A stretch of 64,000 nt of DNA. Origin: Delphinapterus leucas. Taxonomy: Eukaryota; Chordata; Mammalia; Artiodactyla; Monodontidae. Below the pieces are notes generated by a model. The model saw nothing but the letters and a program-made list of their open reading frames with translations. It did no database searches and had not been told where the DNA came from. Positions 1 through 11,560 of this stretch are shown piece by piece. Each line of letters begins with the position of its first letter. Positions within the stretch are counted from its first letter, which is position 1. The position numbers and the translations under genes are program-made. Location of the stretch: NCBI RefSeq assembly GCF_002288925.2, contig NW_022098076.1, positions 75,593,873 to 75,657,872 on the forward strand, read 5' to 3'.

Positions 1-355
1 AGAGAGATTATAAGGATTTGGTTCACACAATTATGGAGACTGGTAAATCCAAATCTGCAGTGTGAGCCAGCAGGCTTGAGACCCAGAAGAGCCAATGGTG
101 CAGAGAAAGTCCAAGGGACAGTCTGCTGGAGAATTCCCTCTTACTTGGGAGAGGGTTGAACTTTTTCTTCTATGCAAGCCTTCAAGTGACTAGATAAGCC
201 CCACCCATATTATAGGGGACAATTTGCTTTCCTCTACTGATTAAAATGTTAATCTCATTCAAAATCACTCTCACAGAAACATACAGAATACTTTCGACTA
301 AATATCTGGACACCTCATGGCCCAGTCAAGTGGACGCATAAAATTAACCATCACA
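1..355 (+). repeat. Old L1-type (L1M) 3'-end-like repeat, cut by the window start
   Basis: The segment runs from 'cacacaattatggagact' through 'gagacccagaagagccaatg' to 'cataaaattaaccatcaca'. That order matches an old mammalian-wide L1 3'-terminal consensus as I remember it. It is diverged, has no open frame, and its 5' part lies outside the window. The family name is a by-eye assignment. Confidence 0.5.
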
Positions 356-1290
356 CCCATTTACATACTCTCTTCTTGACAGTACCTAGCTTACAGTTTC
401 TTCCATTTGTTGAGTAATTTTCTTCAATATTATAAAATACTATGTTTTTAGTATCACAGTTTACTATTGTTTAAATATCATCTTACATGCATCTAATTTT
501 TGCTTCTTTCCTTTCATCATTCTTTGTTTTATCTTTCAGTTTTTTTCTTATTGTTTTTATTATTCCTTTATCTCTTTGACAATCCTAAACAGACTTACTT
601 TTAAATCATTTCAGATTGTTCTATTATTTTAATTTAACCTGAGGTTAAGTTATTTTTCTATTTTTTATTTTGTTAGGTACCTATCTTAATATTCCTCATG
701 TATTTCAGAATTTTGGTTTACAGGTTCACCTTGTATGAGCCAATTTCAGAACCAGGTTATATATGGGCAGCTTGGAATTTCCATCTTTGTGTGAAGTTAG
801 GGTTATTACAGATTTCATCTTCAATCCAGTTGGTGTCTTGACCCAGGTCTTAACTCAGTTCTGCCTTCTCCTGCTTCCCTAGGCATGTAGTTTTATATAA
901 GCTATAGACTCAGGTTGCTGAATTTTCTCCAGCCTCTTTATGACTTGATAACCAAGGCAGAGATAAGGCTCTTTATACTCATTATTACACTAGCCGTATT
1001 GACTATGCAGCTGTCTCTGCCTGTTTTTTTGACCTGTGGCTTCACCAGGCTGGAGATTCAGCCACATCTACATGTCTTGATCACTGTGATGTGTCCAAGC
1101 AGAGTGAAGGCCTCAAGATGTGAACCAACAATACCATTCTGAATAGAATTCCCCCAATTCTATTGTTTTTCAAGCTTTATTGTTACAGTTTTTCTAGTGT
1201 GTTTGCTCCATGTTCTCAGCATTCTCTGGAGCCTTATAATGAAAACAGAGCCTTTAATCACCTCCCCACCTTTTCCAGTCAAGTCCCCAA
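356..1290. other. AT-rich single-copy sequence, no gene seen
   Basis: T-rich sequence at 380-700 is followed by ordinary sequence. The open frames at 915-1142 and 1163-1396 are short, have no recognisable domain and show no splice context. I see no repeat I can name. Confidence 0.6.
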
Positions 1291-1294
1291 CAAG

Positions 1295-1790
1295 AAACAG
1301 ATAACATACTCAAATGGGGTAAATCAGGAGAGTTTAATAAAGGGACTACTTCCATGGGTGTGGTCAGAGTTAAGGAAAATCAGAAGGGCTTGGTGAAGCT
1401 CCCAAGACTAGCAACAGCAGGAACCCAATACCACCCTAGGCTTGAAGAAGCAAAGAGAAAGGAAGCTGTTAACAGAACTAGTAGAAAGTTAGAGCTGTAG
1501 CTACAGGAGAGAGCTGCTTGGCAAGAGTTGTGTCCTTTGATAGAGAATCATGGTCCACTGCCAAACCTTAGCCAGGCAAGGACAGGGGCAAGGGAGCAGA
1601 TACCCCAAACTCCTTCTCCCTGTCTCTGATCTCTTGTTGGTGCTTCCCATTGGCCAAACCCAACTGGAAGCCAGATCACAAGGGGCCCCTTAACATAGTC
1701 ACAAAAGGTCAGCCTCTCAAGGCACACAGCAGGGTAGAAAAGGGTAAAGAGTGGATCTGGATGTGGTAAATAGAGAATATACAAAATATT
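1295..1790. repeat. Probable old interspersed repeat, family not assigned
   Basis: The run 'gactagcaacagcagg' ... 'cattggccaaacccaac' ... 'tcaaggcacacagcaggg' ... 'gagtggatctgg' follows the order of a dispersed mammalian repeat I have met elsewhere but cannot name. The minus-strand open frame over 1548-1784 is therefore not treated as a gene. Confidence 0.4.
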
Positions 1791-1799
1791 GCCTATCCC

Positions 1800-2461
1800 A
1801 AGACTACAGGCTTCTCAAGTCACCTCCATCTTAAAAATACCTAAATAAGTCTTCTTCCTTTTTCATGTATCCCTCTTTAGCTACTGCCTTTGTGCCCTTT
1901 TTCTTTCACTAGTCACTTCTTGAAGGAGTTGTCTGAATGCACTGTCTACAATTTATTCACATTCACTCTCAACCTTCTATAGTCCAGTTTATGACTTTAT
2001 AAACCCTGCAATTTCTCTCAAAGAAATTACTAATTTCCTGCTGAATTATAAACTCAATCCAAACTTCTCAACTCTTAATGACTTCATTGAGGCACTTCTT
2101 TCCTAAAGTCCCCTCCCCTCTTGGTTTCTGTGTGACTACTTTCTCCCAGCCCTTCTTTTGTGGGACTGAAATGGCAGCACGTAGGAGAAGCAGCTACCTG
2201 GGCTGAAGAAAAAGCATCTTTGTAAGATCTGAAGGCTCCAAGGCAGTGAGGCCAGCCATGGCTAGAGGTGTGGTGGAGGGGTGAGCATGAAGAACACGTC
2301 CCAGCAGAAGAAACAGCATATGTGATGGCCATGACTTCTTTTTTGCCATCAGTAGCTATACAGTTGACCACCCAGCTCTACAATGTACCTCTTCGGAATG
2401 GGAAAAGCTAAAGTGATCTGGAAGGAATGTAATTTTCCATAGCAAAGACATATAGTATCCA
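1800..2461. other. Single-copy sequence, nothing recognised
   Basis: No repeat consensus, splice-flanked exon or RNA gene is visible. A 95-codon minus-strand frame (2084-2371) has no recognisable motif and is likely chance. Confidence 0.5.
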
Positions 2462-2478
2462 ACAGAGGTATCTGTTTT

Positions 2479-2640
2479 GTTTTGTTTTGTTTTTTCTTTA
2501 TTAGCCTATCGTTGGTTTACAATGTTGTGTTTGTTTCAGGTGTACAGTAAAGTGAATCAGTTATACATATATCCACTCTTTTTCAGATTCTTTTCCCATA
2601 TAGGCCATTACAGAGTATTGAATAGAGTTCCCTGTGCTAT
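2479..2640 (-). mobile_element. 5'-truncated L1 3' end (cetartiodactyl type) with target-site duplication
   Basis: In minus orientation this is an L1 3'UTR: a T-rich tail (2479-2502), then 'ttggtttacaatgttgtgt', 'caggtgtacag' and 'ccctgtgctatacag'. The same text recurs at 7.35 and 9.6 kb. A 17-bp direct repeat, acagaggtRtctgtttt, flanks it at 2462-2478 and 2641-2657 with one mismatch. That is the mark of target-primed insertion. It is non-coding and dead on arrival. Confidence 0.85.
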
Positions 2641-2657
2641 ACAGAGGTGTCTGTTTT

Positions 2658-3575
2658 TAAAAATACATAAATCCTAGCCTTCCATCAACACTCTGTTCAT
2701 TTGATGTCACCTCTTCACCCAGACCACGTCTTCTTCCTTTCAGAGCCTCTGAAGCAGTATCAGCTGACAGCACCCTGTCCTGTAGGACATCAAAACTGTG
2801 GCATCCTAAGCAAAGACAGGGCGGTCAGTAAGTCCTGCAACCCCGTGTTGCCCCTTCATTCCTCTGACACCTGAGAGATGCAAGAAGAGAGAAGTAAGGT
2901 AGAAGATGTGCTGAAGACTGAGCAAGCAGGTGGAATTCAAAGCCCTCTTTTTTTCCAAATTAAAGAGACATATTCTCTGCTAGGGCTTCTAGGCCCTGAC
3001 AGAGCAATAAGTCAAACACAAGCATTCATCTCCTTGCAAATGGGACCCACCTCCCCACTTTGGAGCACAGACAGAATACAGTTGAGAGGCCCAATGGAAA
3101 AGCTGAGTATGGCTCAGCAGACCCACACAGGCCTTTGCCTCTAGATCCCCTTGCGTTCCCTCCCCGGGAGTGCTTGACAAATCTATGAGGCTGTCCAAGG
3201 AATGCAGCCGTCTCAGTCATTCATTACCAAGGCTCAAAACCACTGGGCAGGAAGAGCAGACAGAGAGAGCTGGGTAGGATCTGTCTCCAGTGAGGTTTGG
3301 AAACAGGAGATGCCCCTGACTAGGCAGGCTGAATTGATGTGGTCTGGCCTAGGGGCAAGGGAATGGACAGAATGACCTTCACAGCTCGCGGCCCAGCCCG
3401 GTGGGTCTATGAAAAGAGACGTTTGATTCATTCTCGGGCTCTACCCAAGTGACGCTGAAATATTCCTAGACAGTTGCCAGGAGAGTCAATGGTTGGTGAA
3501 ACAAAGATCCAAGAGCCAAGATTCCGGGTATCAAGCCATTCCCTACAGCCCCCTTATGTGTTTTCCTTTGTCTGC
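2658..3575. other. Single-copy sequence, nothing recognised
   Basis: Several overlapping open frames of 64-88 codons occur on both strands (2878-3431). Such overlap is expected in moderately GC-rich sequence and none shows a conserved motif. Confidence 0.5.
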
Positions 3576-3579
3576 TTGC

Positions 3580-3665
3580 TGATTCCTCTTCTCATAAACT
3601 GTAAGACCCCTGAGGGCAGAGGCTCTTACCCCTTTCTGCCCCCTCCCGCCAAGCTGTGCTGGGTT
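3580..3665 (+). repeat. L2 3'-region fragment
   Basis: 'aaactgtaagacccctgag' followed by 'ggcagaggctct' matches the L2 consensus stretch 'gtgagctccttgagggcagggactgt'. It is short and diverged. Confidence 0.4.
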
Positions 3666-4925
3666 GCCTTAAGAAGAAGAGTTACTGTCTGACCCAAAGT
3701 CATTTCTCTGAGTCGCAGCTTGTCAGCCACAGGACTATGGAGAGGATGAGCGGATCAGCAGTGGCAAAAGTGATGATGAGGAATAAAGCCTGGGACTATG
3801 ATGATTACCCATTTGCGGTCTTCCTATTTCTATTCCACTCTGATGTCCACTAAAGAGAAAGGGGATTAGTAAAAAAAAGAAAAAGACATCTTGCCATCCC
3901 AGGCTCAGAAAATCAAATCTCTTACCTAGAAGAAAATGTCATCAAATAAGAAGCTTAAGTGGGGACCCAAAATCTGGTCCCCACCCACATCTGGGCACGT
4001 TGGTACCCTGTTGAGGTAGCTCTGTGCAGACAGACAGATACGTTGGAGAGGTCGCTGGAATTAGTCAAGCAGGGAGAGTCAGAGAGAGAGAATCAAGAAA
4101 GCTCTCGCACAGGGTGAATTTTTGAGTATGGATTTGTGGATGAGGGGGAAAGTCATAATAAGGAGAGGCCAAGATAGTTCTCTGCAGGTTGTCATGATGG
4201 GCAGTGAGTGGAATGCATGGAGGCTGAGGCATGCAGACAAGGACCAGGAAGCATTTTAGGAGATCTGCAAATGGTGAGAGATGGGTACATGGTGAAATTG
4301 GGCTGGGGAAGTAAGGGTGTGGAGAGAGGTAGCTCTTAGAGCTCACACTGAAGAGATTGGGTTTAATACAAGGGGACATGTGCAGCCAAGTTGAAAATCC
4401 ACCCAAACATCTGTGGAGGCATGCAAGAAGTTATGGTTTCTCAAGGAGAATCATGGGGACTCTGTCTGAGGGTTTACAGTGCAGGCAGATCAAGGGGAGA
4501 AGGAGAAATGCTTTCTCAAAAGAGCTCAATCAGGCGGAGGTGGGATTAGCCGCCAGCAAGTGAGAGCATGCACCTCTAATCAAGATTTTAAAAGAGATCT
4601 CCCCAATCCTAGAAAAGGAACCAAAAAAAAAAAAAACCCACTCTTTGGGTGGGAATGGATATAAAAAGCCTTGCTTTAACATCTGTAAGTTATATCTGAT
4701 AACTCAAGTGTGTGGAAAAGAACACTGGGAAGGAAGGGGGTTAGAGGAAAGTCACTGCATGACGTCCTTTATTGTAATGGGCACCTAAGACTAAGAGCTG
4801 GTGTGAGGGCTGGTCCTTGGTGTTTGATGGCTGCCCTATACCCACAGCACAGGCAACCCTTGGTATGGAACAGGCTCATTTCAAAATCCCATTTTCTCCA
4901 GTCTGCTTTAGTTCTACAAGCAACT
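3666..4925. other. Single-copy sequence, nothing recognised
   Basis: Contains a 14-A run near 4622-4635. A 113-codon minus-strand frame (4065-4406) is serine/proline-rich with no domain I recognise. Confidence 0.45.
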
Positions 4926-4929
4926 TTTT

Positions 4930-5310
4930 GATGTCTATGTCAAGCCAGACACAGTTTTGGGTACTGGGAAGCACCAGGATGGATATATCTGCCCTAGAAG
5001 AGATGCTTGCATTCTAACAAGAAAAGTGGAAACCAAACAAGGAAACATACAAAAATAAGATCATTTCCACTGGTGCCAATTACTATGAAGGAAATAAAAC
5101 ATCTAGACTGAGCAGGGAAAGAAGTGGCCTTGCTAGGAGTGGCGGGCAGCATGGGGGTTGGGGGCATGGGCAAAGTCCTGCCCAAGTAGGTGCTGTTTGT
5201 GCAGAGACTGGAATAGCACTAACTGAACAGCCAAAAGACATAAGGAGAGGCTTCCTGGAAGAAGAAGCAGGCTTCTCAAAGCCTTAACCTGAGGCTGGGA
5301 TTTATAGAAA
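4930..5310 (+). repeat. Ancient mammalian-wide repeat-like segment, family uncertain
   Basis: The order 'cagacacagttttgggtactggg', lead-in to 'cttgcattctaacaag', 'ggaaacatac', then 'ggagaggcttcctggaagaag' follows a common old repeat pattern (accession-type wording: last-tier LINE/SINE relic). The same pattern recurs at 8.37 kb, 28.3 kb and 32.56 kb. No coding potential. Confidence 0.4.
5144..5170 (+). other. G-quadruplex motif
   Basis: Four G-runs fit G3+N1-7: GGG 5144-5146, GGGGG 5153-5157, GGGGG 5160-5164 and GGG 5168-5170, with loops of 6, 2 and 3 nt. Confidence 0.6.
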
Positions 5311-6145
5311 GCAAATTAATAAGATGATAGTCACTGCTAAGTGTTCAGTGTCCAAAGAGTGAAGGCTGTGTCTAAGATGTTACACATACAGATGGAAATG
5401 GAAGAGAGAAAAGTAAGATTGAATGCTTAAATGGGACTTAACAGTAGTCAAGATTGAGAGAGAGACAAAAAGAACAGGACAGCCGGTGAGCAGCATGTTT
5501 CCTGTGTGTGCAACTCTCCTAGTTAATTAGCTTGGGCTCATGGGGCCTGTAAGAGTGTGGTCACCGAGCTCACGCTTGAATGCTGCTCTGGGGGACTGAA
5601 TTCCAAGACCCTGATCACCAGCTGAATCTGTCTCCAGGAAAGCAGTTTAGAGGAGCGGAGAGAAAAACACAGTGAGCCAATGCCTGGGGCCTCCCCCTCT
5701 CCAAGGTGGTGATCACTGCCCATGCTTTCAAGGTCTGTTTTTCCACAAGATGGTCAGAGCCTCAAGGCACATGGCTACACTCAGTGTGTGTCCACAATGT
5801 AGCATTGTGGCCATAAGGAAGAGAGCAGGGATTCTCTTCACACCCTCAGCCACTGTTATTATTTTAAATAAAAGAAATAGAAAGATGGCTGGCACTGAAC
5901 ACAACTCATTTCTAAGATTTCGGAGCTCCAGGCCTGGCTGTCCCACCGACTCTCCATATTTCTTTCCCCCGGTGCATTTTAGTTTACCGTATGTAAAGCT
6001 AGGAGACTGGAAGTTGATTTCTAAGGGCTCTTCCAGCTCTGGCAGTCTCATAAAATATAGAAGGTGTATTATTAGAGGAGATACATGGGAACTCTTAGCA
6101 GCTACAGCATAGCAACATCAAAAACCGAAAGGAGCAGGGAGATCA
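5311..6145. other. Single-copy sequence with an overlapping pair of open frames, not a gene
   Basis: A 146-codon plus frame (5672-6112) and a 107-codon minus frame (5728-6051) overlap almost fully. Neither shows a domain, signal peptide or codon pattern I can defend. The end, 'ggctcttccagctctggca', resembles the tail of an old SINE/L2-type repeat. Confidence 0.5.
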
Positions 6146-6149
6146 GATA

Positions 6150-6400
6150 CATTGGTTAGGAAAGTATTTGGCTGCAAGTAACGTAATGTAACAACAATAG
6201 CTGAAGTTAAAAGGGGTTTATTTTTTCTCTTATAACAATGAGCTGAATTGTTCTAACACAAGGTCTATGCTGAGTAGGAAAGAAGTAAAGTTGGGCCAGA
6301 GGGGATTGGTTATCAACTAGTGTACCTGAGAGAACAAAGATATGTGATGCCATCCAAGACTCCACTCAAGTAGTAGAGCAAGAGCAAAGGAAAACAAGTT
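6150..6400 (+). repeat. Old interspersed repeat, 'ggctgcaagtaac' family (name not assigned)
   Basis: 'atttggctgcaagtaacg' ... 'ggggtttattttttctct' matches a dispersed mammalian repeat. Related copies are visible at about 20.15 kb and 36.33 kb, both with 'ctgcaagt' followed by a T-rich 'tttatt/ttgttta' stretch. Confidence 0.45.
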
Positions 6401-7200
6401 GTGGTCAATAAGGGGAGTAAGTAGTTTCAATATCAGAGGAAGAGTTCTGAGAGACAAGAACACTCAGAGGGTGGTTTGAGAAGAGGTTGCTGAAGTGCAG
6501 TGAGAGGGACAGGGCACTAATGATTACCCTTCTGGGCCTTGATCCTTTCTCAGCACCCCCTGGAGACCCCACCTCCTGACTGGTCCCAGCACAGCCCCTT
6601 TCTGCCTTACCCAATAAATCACATCTACAACAATAAGAAAGAAGAAGTGGGAAGTGGTGAGAACAAAGGAGCAAGGGTACCAGTGACAGCCTGCCCTGAA
6701 TGTTGGGTACCCAGCTGGCAGATGTAAAGCTGAGAAGGAAAGCAGGCTGGCAGAATTGAATGTTGGTACCTCTCAGGGGGTGGCAAAATTATAACTGGTC
6801 TGGAAGCAAGAGTGAGGAACAGGGAGAATTCACCTCACTGTATGCAGGGACAACAAATAAGCAAACCCAGCTGCTCCCTTCCTGCCGAGGGCTTCTCTGT
6901 GCTCCAAGGACCAGTTTCATCCTGGCTATGAGAAGCTCTTCAGTGCCCGTCTGTCATGACTTGTCATGACTGCCATGCCATGATGGGCTTCAATGGCCAT
7001 TTCTCCTGCTTTTCTCTCTTCGGAGATCTTAACCGCCACCGTCTCTGTCACTCCAACTATTGAATGCCACCAATATCACAATTTTTTAGAGAGCTCCCAA
7101 TAGGATAGCTTACTCTCAGCATTAGAGTACCCCTAATATACGAGGACATAGAATATAAATTCCATGAACCTTCATAAATCATTAGCCCGCTGGAACAAAA
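6401..7200. other. Single-copy sequence, nothing recognised
   Basis: No named repeat or exon. A local direct repeat of 'tgtcatgact' occurs at 6952 and 6962. Confidence 0.5.
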
Positions 7201-7204
7201 GCAT

Positions 7205-7308
7205 CATAAGGGCCAGATTTTGCTCTTTGCTCACTGCTGATTCTCAATAATAAGATCAAGGCCTGGCACATAGTAGGTGCCTAGTTAATATTTCTTGAGT
7301 GTTTTTTT
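7205..7308 (+). repeat. L2 3' end
   Basis: 'aaggcctggcacatagtag' followed by 'gtgcctagttaatattt' matches the L2 terminal consensus (gcctggcacatagtaggtgctcaataaatatt). The L1 at 7310 appears to be inserted into its tail. Confidence 0.6.
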
Positions 7309-7309
7309 T

Positions 7310-7525
7310 TATATTGGGGTATAGTTGATTAACAATGTTTTATATTGGGGTATAGTTGATTAACAATGTTGTGTTAGTTTCAGGTGTACAGCAAAGTGAT
7401 TCAGTTATAAATATACATGTATCCATTCTTTTTCAAATTCTTTTCCCATTTAGGTTGTTAACATAATACTGAGCAGAGTCCCCTGTGCTATACAGTAGGT
7501 CCTTGTTGGTTGAATATGAGCAGCT
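7310..7525 (-). mobile_element. 5'-truncated L1 3' end with an internal 31-bp tandem duplication
   Basis: Minus-orientation L1 3'UTR with 'aggtgtacagcaaagtgat' and 'ctgtgctatacagtagg'. The first 30 bp (7310-7339, starting tatattggggtatagttg) are repeated exactly at 7341-7370. This suggests slippage at the 3' end of the insertion. Non-coding. Confidence 0.85.
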
Positions 7526-8354
7526 GTGTCAGAGTATATTTGTGTGTCACTCCAGTGTTACACCCCATAATATCCCTCCCTGTCAATAATCAATCATCCT
7601 GCCGAAGGCCAGTTACCTTGACCCTTTCCTGCCTCAGGTGAAGTTTCTATCCATTCAGGGTAAGGGGAGATCTCTTGCTCTTCATGGCCCCAATGTCCCA
7701 GGAACCTTACCATTTATAGAAGTTGTCCTGATTCTCCCAGAGCCCCACAGGTTCTCAGGGGCCCAGCATCCAGCATTCAACACAATGCTTCCCTCTGGGG
7801 CCTGGAAGACAGCCACACTTGCCCCCTGGAGGTCAGAATGGTTTCAGAGCCTTCCAGAAGCCAGCTCCTGAGTTATTCTCCAGCCTCTTCCCTTCTGCCA
7901 CTCACTTGTGCTTTGCACAAACACTTTGGTCATGACTTATTTTATGAGGCAGGAAGGGATCAAGGGAGGAGGGAGCCAAGGGTCTCAGGTCTCCAGTGAC
8001 TGGGCAACCCAGAAGAAAGTGAAATCCAGGCAAATAAGCATCATCTCCTCCCAGCACTCCCACTCCCCCTTTTCCTCATGGAAACAAAGTGGATATGAGG
8101 TGAAACGTCTGCTTTGCTTTGAGTAGACTTCATTTGTCTTTTCTCTCTCTCCTCAGCTTTAACCCTCCCTCTACCATTGAGAAGCTATCGTGTCCTCCAC
8201 ACTTAATCCATCTCCCTGGGGATAACCAAGGTAGTCTCCCTGAGGGGTGTTCCCTTGTTTACAGACTACCTGGGATGACTTGTCCCTCCTCCTCTCTTTG
8301 GCTACCGTGTGTCTGAACTGAGCTCGGAGAATTAAACAATGTCTGCCCACTTCA
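7526..8354. other. Single-copy sequence, nothing recognised
   Basis: Short open frames only (62-77 codons). No repeat consensus I can name. Confidence 0.5.
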
Positions 8355-8665
8355 TTCATTCAACAATTGTCTACTGGAAGCAAAGTACATGTCCAGCACT
8401 GTGCTAGCTGGAGACACAGTGACAAACAGAATAGACGTAGTCTTTTGGGAGATTATATCCCTGTGCAGGGGACAGGGGAAGGAGTAAACCCATAAATAAA
8501 TGTCATCACAACCTGTGGTCAGTGCTTAATTAGGCAATAACTAGAGTTTTGTGAAAGATAATAATGGGGTCAAAGTCACGGAAGGTCAAGGGAGGTCATG
8601 GAAGGCCAAGAAGGTCCCAAAAGGCTTTTCTGTAGAGAAGACATTTAAGCTGAGATATCGAAGAT
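8355..8665 (+). repeat. Ancient mammalian-wide repeat-like segment, family uncertain
   Basis: 'cattcaacaattgtctactg', 'cagcactgtgctagctgg', 'gagacacagtgacaaacag' and 'gggaggtcatggaaggcc' follow the recurring old pattern 'ccaggcactgtgctaggcactgg ... cagggaaggcc'. The cluster of AGGTCA half-sites at 8567-8616 lies in this relic. Confidence 0.45.
8583..8598 (+). promoter_or_regulatory. Perfect DR4 AGGTCA direct repeat (nuclear-receptor-type motif)
   Basis: AGGTCA occurs at 8583-8588 and 8593-8598 with a 4-nt spacer (aggg). DR4 is the consensus layout for thyroid-hormone receptor/RXR and LXR/RXR. Degenerate half-sites flank it ('ggggtcaaagtca' upstream, 'aaggtccc' downstream). The motif is seen; function is inference. 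Confidence 0.4.
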
Positions 8666-9574
8666 GACATGGAGATAGAAATAGTTGGAAAGAAAGAATT
8701 GAAGAGGACTTCGAGAAGAAAACATACAGAGAAACAACTTTAAGGGAACAAAAAGAGTTTGGAGTTTTCTAAGAATTGTATAAAAAATAAAGAATTATGT
8801 TGACATAAAACAGAGCATCTGGTTCTTGGTGAGTGAGGCAGTAGACAGTGACACAGTGAGATCAGAAGGCAGGCAGCCTGGAGAGGAGCTTAGATTTTAT
8901 TCTAGGTGCACTGAGAAATCACTGAAGAGCTCTGAGGAAGGTCATGTGTACCTTGAGAGAAATCCCCGTATCATCTTTGAGTGACTCAGATATCCAAGCC
9001 AGTGCCAGCCCTCAACCTCCATTCTCAATTCCCACCCTCACTCCCAGTTCCAGCGACCAGAGGGAGCTACTATCATGTTGAATTATTTCACAGATTTTTT
9101 AGTCTTCTGATAGAGGCAATAAAGAGATACAGTTTAAATCAGTCCATTTGGCAACCTCTGAGAAACTGGAAAATTTGGTCAATGATCAACACTCAGCAAA
9201 AATGAGATTTTTGAATTATTGTTAGAAGCTTCAGTGATTCAGCCTCTCCCTGTTCCCCATGACTGTGAATAATCCCAAATTTGTTATAGGACCGTACAGG
9301 CCTTCTTAGGCCAGAGGATGTTTGCCAGATATTTCTACTCTGGGTGGTTACAAAATCAATATCTAATAACAACTCAGACCTCTTGGGGTCAGAGGCTCAT
9401 ACTACACCCAGATATGCAGAGAAAGTGTGGCTTCTTCATGTTTCTATAACCGATATGATCGTCCCCAGATGCCCACGTGTGTTGAGAAAAGAAAAAAGTA
9501 AATGTAATCCAATTGGGTCATTTCAGTCAAATGCAATAATTTAAACAATGCTTTTAAGTAAATTGCTCAGGTTC
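8666..9574. other. Single-copy sequence, nothing recognised
   Basis: Purine-rich stretch at 8640-8830, otherwise ordinary. No exon or RNA gene recognised. Confidence 0.5.
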
Positions 9575-9589
9575 TCAAACTTTGACTTT

Positions 9590-9997
9590 TTTTTTTTATT
9601 GAAGTGTAGTTGGTTTACAATACTGTGTTATTTTCAGGTGTACAGCACAGTGATTCAGTTATACAGATATATGTATATATCTGTATTCTTTTTTCTATTA
9701 TTTTCCATTATAGTTTATTATAGGATATTGAATTAGTTCCCAGTGCTATACAATAAATCCTTGTTATTTATCTATTTTACATATGGTAGTGTGCATCTGT
9801 TAATCCCATACCCCCAATTTATCCCTCCACCCCCCTTCCTTTTTAGTAAGCATAAGTTTGTTTTCTATGTCTGCAAGTCTGTTTCTGTTTTATAAATAAG
9901 CTCATTTGTACTATAATTTAGATTTCACATATAAGCGATATCTTTGTCTTTCTCTGTCTGACTTATTTCACTTAGTATGATAATCTCTAGGTCCATC
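9590..9997 (-). mobile_element. 5'-truncated L1 3' end with target-site duplication
   Basis: Minus-orientation L1: T-run, 'caggtgtacagcacagtgat', 'cccagtgctatacaataaat', then 3'UTR sequence to 'gacttatttcacttagtatg'. A 15-bp direct repeat, tcaRactttgacttt, flanks it at 9575-9589 and 9998-10012 with one mismatch. About 410 bp survives, non-coding. Confidence 0.9.
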
Positions 9998-10012
9998 TCA
10001 GACTTTGACTTT

Positions 10013-11155
10013 GTTACTCTCCTGTCGTTTCCTTTCCCAGTATGGTCTTTATGCTTATGAGCATGGCTTATTATGTCCAAAAATCAGTGGGAAGAGAAGA
10101 GGTTCTTGAATCCACATGGTGTCCCCTGAATCCTTGTTGACCATTGCTATAGAAAAGGACCTTTTAGGAAGATATTCTATCCTGGGAGATCTGCTGACTT
10201 TGGCTATTCAGGGCATTAGCTGGTAGAGCTCATGGTTTAATCTTTCAGCCCACAATCCCTCCCTGGTTGGCCTGGCCGTACCTGGGCTCCTGCTGTCTCT
10301 ATGGATATTGTTGAGGTCTAGCTGGAACTTCCTCTGGTTTTGACTCAGATGATGCATTCCATAGCTACAAGTCTCTTTAGCCCTGTTGCATAAGTCCACT
10401 TCCATTCCCTCAGTAAGCTCCTTTTCATCCTCTTAGCCAATTTCTCATTCCCACTTGCAAGCCTGAAGGTTCACATCCTGCTCACGTTACATAGGAATCC
10501 AGGGCACCTTGAGAGAACAAAATCCAGGCTTTCTCTCTCCCAAACTGAGGGGCATCAACAGTTTGATTTTGTTGTGGCCACCCCCGGGTTGGTGCTTTTC
10601 AGGTGAGCCTCTCCAAAAGACAGGGGAGATGTTTTGCTGCCTTCAAACTTTATTATATCTAGATACTTGGGATGCCTAAATCCTTGCCCCACCTACCATC
10701 CCATCTCCTGCTCAGCATCTCCCTTCTCTTCTCTCTTTTTCTTCATTTCTTTTTCCCAGAGTCCCTTGAAAAGCAAGCACAAGTGGTCATTTTCTATTCT
10801 ATATATCCCTTCAATCCCAGTTACCTGTCTTAGAATCTTACAGGATTCTTTACTTGTGTTACTCCCCTTGTATCATCACCTGTGGCATAAGTTTGAATAA
10901 CGAGTGCAACCTAAAAACTGTATCTATTGGGTCTTGAGCCTTGAAGCATTTTCTTTTAAGTGGTGACAGACAGCTTCTGTTCTTTCTCTGTAGGTCCAAA
11001 TACATTATCAAGTCTAGAGGAAATAATATTTTGCACATCTGGTTTATTGGTTTTCAATATTCATATAACCATTGAAAAAAAGTTTTTTTTAAGTCGTATG
11101 ACTACAAAATGGCATGCAAATGCTAAAAGTCTGCAAATTTTAGAAGGATGGTGTA
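10013..11155. other. Single-copy sequence, nothing recognised
   Basis: No repeat or exon that I can name. An 88-codon plus frame (10634-10900) is hydrophobic and serine-rich but has no supporting context. Confidence 0.5.
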
Positions 11156-11164
11156 CTTGACAAA

Positions 11165-11560
11165 TGCTTGAAGGTAGGGAGGGTGGTCAGAGAAAGGTGG
11201 AAGGAAGTGACTACATGCTGAATTCCTTGTACATTTGGGGGAAATGAAAATACATCCTAATTTTTTCAATGAAGAAATAGAGGTTTTCATAAATTGTTTA
11301 AAGTAATAAATATACCTAATGGAGGCGTTACTAGAAATAAGCTAAATTTCTCATCTATGACAGTATCAGAAGATGCTATTTAAGGCTAAAAAATTTAAAA
11401 AATAGAGGTAAAAGCATGTAATTTACATTTATGGAGATAACCAGCAGAAGCTCTAAAAATAGAAAACACTCTAAATGTTTACCTTTGAGGAGTAGGACTG
11501 TGGGGAAAATTCGTTTTACTTTTCATTTTTCAATTTCTCTGAATGATTTATTCCCCACTG
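11165..11560 (+). repeat. Old L1M-type 3'-end remnant
   Basis: 'aatgtttacctttgaggag', 'taggactgtggggaaaat' and 'ttactttt' follow the terminal pattern of old L1 3'UTRs. Diverged and non-coding. Confidence 0.45.

Noticed and set aside
4622..4650. Poly(A) run followed by 'cccactctttgggtggg' as a processed-gene tail or terminator
   Set aside because: No upstream gene-like sequence or flanking duplication supports a retrocopy, and the mini-hairpin is short.
5672..6112. 146-codon plus frame overlapped by a 107-codon minus frame
   Set aside because: No domain, no splice or promoter context, and mutual overlap; best read as chance.
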